Source of the DNA: Candidatus Wallbacteria bacterium
GTDB taxonomy: Bacteria > Muiribacteriota > JAQTZZ01
Length of the DNA: 61,072 nucleotides
NCBI GenBank assembly: GCA_028687545.1
Contig: JAQTZZ010000024.1
Location: 1-61,072 of the forward strand
Direction of reading: 5' to 3'
Both the position numbers and the translations under genes were made by a program. Shown piece after piece: positions 59,171 through 61,072 of the stretch. Below the pieces are notes generated by a model, which made no database searches, had not been told where the DNA came from, and saw only the letters and a program-made list of their open reading frames with translations. The first letter of the stretch is position 1, and each line of letters opens with the position of its first letter.

Positions 59171-60952
59171 TCAAAACCCTTTTGGCTCGTCGGGTAAAAG
59201 CTCAGACACTTTACTCTTCAGGATTTCAGCGATCTTTCGATTTCCAAGTTCAGAACAGTCCAGATTCGGCAGAAAATAGTCCCATCGTTTTCCTCCCAGT
59301 ACCCACAGCTTATTGAAAGCATCCAGCACGTCTATAAACAGGACATTCTGCTCGCGGCTCAATTCCCTCATCACAGGGTTTTCGTCATTCGGGTAATTCA
59401 CAAAAAGCAGTTGCACTCCTTTTTTTCGGCAGATCCCGATGATTAAATCCAGGTCTATCTGCAGCTGCTTCTTAATCGGTTCATAGAGAAGGGCATTATC
59501 TCCGAGCCCATGTCTGAGAAAAAAAGCTGCATTCTGATGGCCGGACTTTTCCAGGGAGTCTATGATTGATTGCATGACTTCCTGTCCGCCGAAAGTTGTA
59601 ATCAAAAAAGTGAGAGCAGGATAATTCCTCTGATCGCAGCGGACTGCCTCCATCAGATATTCTTTTGTTTTTTCAATGGAATTCACAGGATCCAGGCAGC
59701 TCTCACTGACCGCCAGTACAAGCAGAGCCCTGCTCTTTTCCCAGTTGAGCCCAATGCCCTTGTTTAGAGCCTTTTCCAGGATCTGCCTGGCTGCAGAAAA
59801 ATCTTTAGTATGGCTGTAAAGATCCCCTAGGGATGTGTAATTCATAGTCAGCTCCGGCTCAATTCTGATGCCTTCCAGGTAATATCTCTCCGCGTTTTCC
59901 AGATCCTGGACATCCAGGGAGCTTCTGCCCAGAAAATTATAAGCCCAGCCGTTCAGAGGATCGATCTTCAGCACCTTTTCAAACCAGAGCTGAGCTGAAT
60001 CACGCTCCCCCTTCAGCAGCATCGTGGCTCCCAGGCAAAGCATGGCTCCTGTATCGCCAGGTTCCATGGCAAGCGCATCCAGAAAACAGGCTGAAGCTGA
60101 AGTCGCTTTATACTGGAGAAGATCGCACAAACCCAACCCAACGCTGAATTGATAGCATTTTCCCCTAATCGCTATCGCATTTTCAAATACCGAGCAGGCC
60201 TGGCCATAATCTCCATTTAATAAATAGGCTACACCCTGTGCCGTAATCTCTTCAGTTTCAGGTCTGGACTTCTTTGAAATTTTCTCGTTCAATGATTTCA
60301 GGTCCTTGCTTCTTGCCAGATCCCATACTTCACCGCTGAAACGGGGATAATCAATCGAGCAGACAGTAGCTCCAGGTATGTTTGTTAAAAGCGTATCCGC
60401 AGGATTTACGCTCAGATGACCGTGCGAGCCGGTGATCCTATCCCAGACAACGCGGAAAGCCCTTGAAATCTCCGGCAATTTCTGCCTGGAATTTGCCGTC
60501 AGCATATGAACCAGATTCAAGGCTCTGGAATAAGAAAGTAATTTCATCAGAAGCGATGATTTCTGCTCATTGGGAAGTGAATAGCGATACTTGTTCGCCC
60601 GCCCAATCATTACAGTAACCAGATCAGGCTTGAAATAATCGAGATATCCTTCAATATTTTCAGCCAGCATCCAGGATGCACCTGCAATGCGTCCAAGATT
60701 CACTACCTTAAAATCCCTGCCCTCAGCTTTCAGCATTTTTTCAAGTTGTGCGGGGTAGCTTTGCTCTCTGGGAAGTCCATATCCATAGGTAAGGGAATCA
60801 CCCGTGCAAAGGATCACTCTGGTTCCAGGTTTGGTCTCAAATGTGCCTGGCCGCATCGTCTCATGGAAAAATCCGACAGTCCGCAAAACAATTTCCAGTA
60901 GAATCAATGCAGCACACAAGCCAAGGGACAGCACCAGGACTCTTTCCTTCAT
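59171..60952 (-). CDS. SGNH-TPR paralogue with lost catalytic dyad
   Basis: 593 residues from ATG 60952, one base after the stop of the upstream hydrolase gene. The longer frame to 60988 overlaps that gene. It has the same layout as 57397-59169: membrane helix, CTGDSLTYGYG (Ser53), TPR insert, VQLLFVNYPNDENP. The final catalytic block reads PNLDCSELGNRKIAE instead of PDFHCSELG, so both Asp and His of the dyad are changed. It is probably a binding or regulatory partner of the active copy. Confidence 0.82.
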   Translation of the reverse strand: MKERVLVLSLGLCAALILLEIVLRTVGFFHETMRPGTFETKPGTRVILCTGDSLTYGYGLPREQSYPAQLEKMLKAEGRDFKVVNLGRIAGASWMLAENIEGYLDYFKPDLVTVMIGRANKYRYSLPNEQKSSLLMKLLSYSRALNLVHMLTANSRQKLPEISRAFRVVWDRITGSHGHLSVNPADTLLTNIPGATVCSIDYPRFSGEVWDLARSKDLKSLNEKISKKSRPETEEITAQGVAYLLNGDYGQACSVFENAIAIRGKCYQFSVGLGLCDLLQYKATSASACFLDALAMEPGDTGAMLCLGATMLLKGERDSAQLWFEKVLKIDPLNGWAYNFLGRSSLDVQDLENAERYYLEGIRIEPELTMNYTSLGDLYSHTKDFSAARQILEKALNKGIGLNWEKSRALLVLAVSESCLDPVNSIEKTKEYLMEAVRCDQRNYPALTFLITTFGGQEVMQSIIDSLEKSGHQNAAFFLRHGLGDNALLYEPIKKQLQIDLDLIIGICRKKGVQLLFVNYPNDENPVMRELSREQNVLFIDVLDAFNKLWVLGGKRWDYFLPNLDCSELGNRKIAEILKSKVSELLPDEPKGF

Positions 60953-60953
60953 C

Positions 60954-61072
60954 TCACAGCTCAAATGACTCGCCCGGTGAAAGTGCAATCACTTCGGCGT
61001 TTTTCACGTATTTTCTGAAATCTTCCACTTTACCGGTGAGAAGCGGGAATGTGCCGTAATGAATCGGAATCA
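60954..61072 (-). CDS. UPF0173 metal-dependent hydrolase, C-terminal end only
   Basis: The last 38 codons are present; the 5' end lies outside. The reading frame gives IPIHYGTFPLLTG then VEDFRKYVKNAEVIALSPGE, the usual C-terminus of UPF0173/UlaG-type metallo-beta-lactamase-fold hydrolases. The His in IHYG is one of the metal ligands. The stop is one base from the start of the SGNH-TPR gene, so they are probably in one operon. Confidence 0.8.
   Translation of the reverse strand, partial: IPIHYGTFPLLTGKVEDFRKYVKNAEVIALSPGESFEL

Overview
This 61 kb window reads as ordinary, densely coded bacterial chromosome from a Gram-negative, probably uncultivated organism. Diderm markers are an LptG/LptF-type permease, lipobox-bearing lipoproteins, an STN (secretin short N-terminal) domain protein and many Sec signal peptides. 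A complete RNase P RNA of bacterial A-type layout lies at about 21259-21639. Protein content (many TPR proteins, TolB-like propellers, orphan family-5 solute-binding lipoproteins, radical SAM/SPASM proteins) would suit a candidate phylum such as Wallbacteria or Riflebacteria, but that is a guess, not shown by the sequence. I saw no tRNA, rRNA, CRISPR array, phage or full transposase. One 272-bp MITE-like element is present.

Layout. 1-4278 (minus): partial TPR protein, ftsK, dut. 4354-4625: MITE-like element whose edge forms the stop codon of a secreted 13-TPR protein (4623-6272). 6462-10930 (plus): propeller, solute-binding lipoprotein, SUMF1-like protein, second propeller. 11028-12874 (minus): two near-identical tandem thioredoxin-fold proteins, each with the same terminator hairpin. 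12992-18638 (plus): M23 peptidase, a carbamoyltransferase-like/radical SAM fusion, a GT-C glycosyltransferase. 18663-21289: nif3, zinc-ribbon coiled coil, TPM-domain protein, running into rnpB. 21805-24086 (minus): 41-aa protein; AsnB-like protein with a small TPR partner. 24383-26003: tcdA and an alpha/beta hydrolase. 26008-29154 (minus): class II amidotransferase and a nuclease-XPD-like helicase. 29240-34866 (plus): NtrC-type regulator, TPR, EB_dh-like protein, radical SAM with two SPASM modules. 34853-40080: type-4 UDG, Lys/Pro-repeat protein, three-gene biotin-dependent acyl-CoA carboxylase. 40347-46513: ankyrin proteins, STN-domain protein, a paralogue, and a two-component system. 46623-50792: two tandem solute-binding lipoproteins and a membrane protein. 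50938-56463 (minus): 3D-domain protein; 43-aa zinc ribbon-pyrF-pyrE-HAD-lptG; secreted GATase-like protein. 56555-57388: DUF805 protein with a pilin-like tail. 57397-61072 (minus): two paralogous SGNH hydrolases split by TPR inserts, and the end of a UPF0173 metallo-hydrolase.

How it works together. Most operons are tight, with ATGA or GTGA overlaps. Two start modes coexist. Many genes have GGAGG boxes. At least seven others have a -10-like hexamer ending exactly 6 nt before the start codon and no Shine-Dalgarno, which implies leaderless mRNAs. The strongest novelty candidates are the radical SAM pair, the two-component/ankyrin/STN cluster with an 11-bp-phased operator, the TPR-split SGNH proteins, and the MITE-like element.
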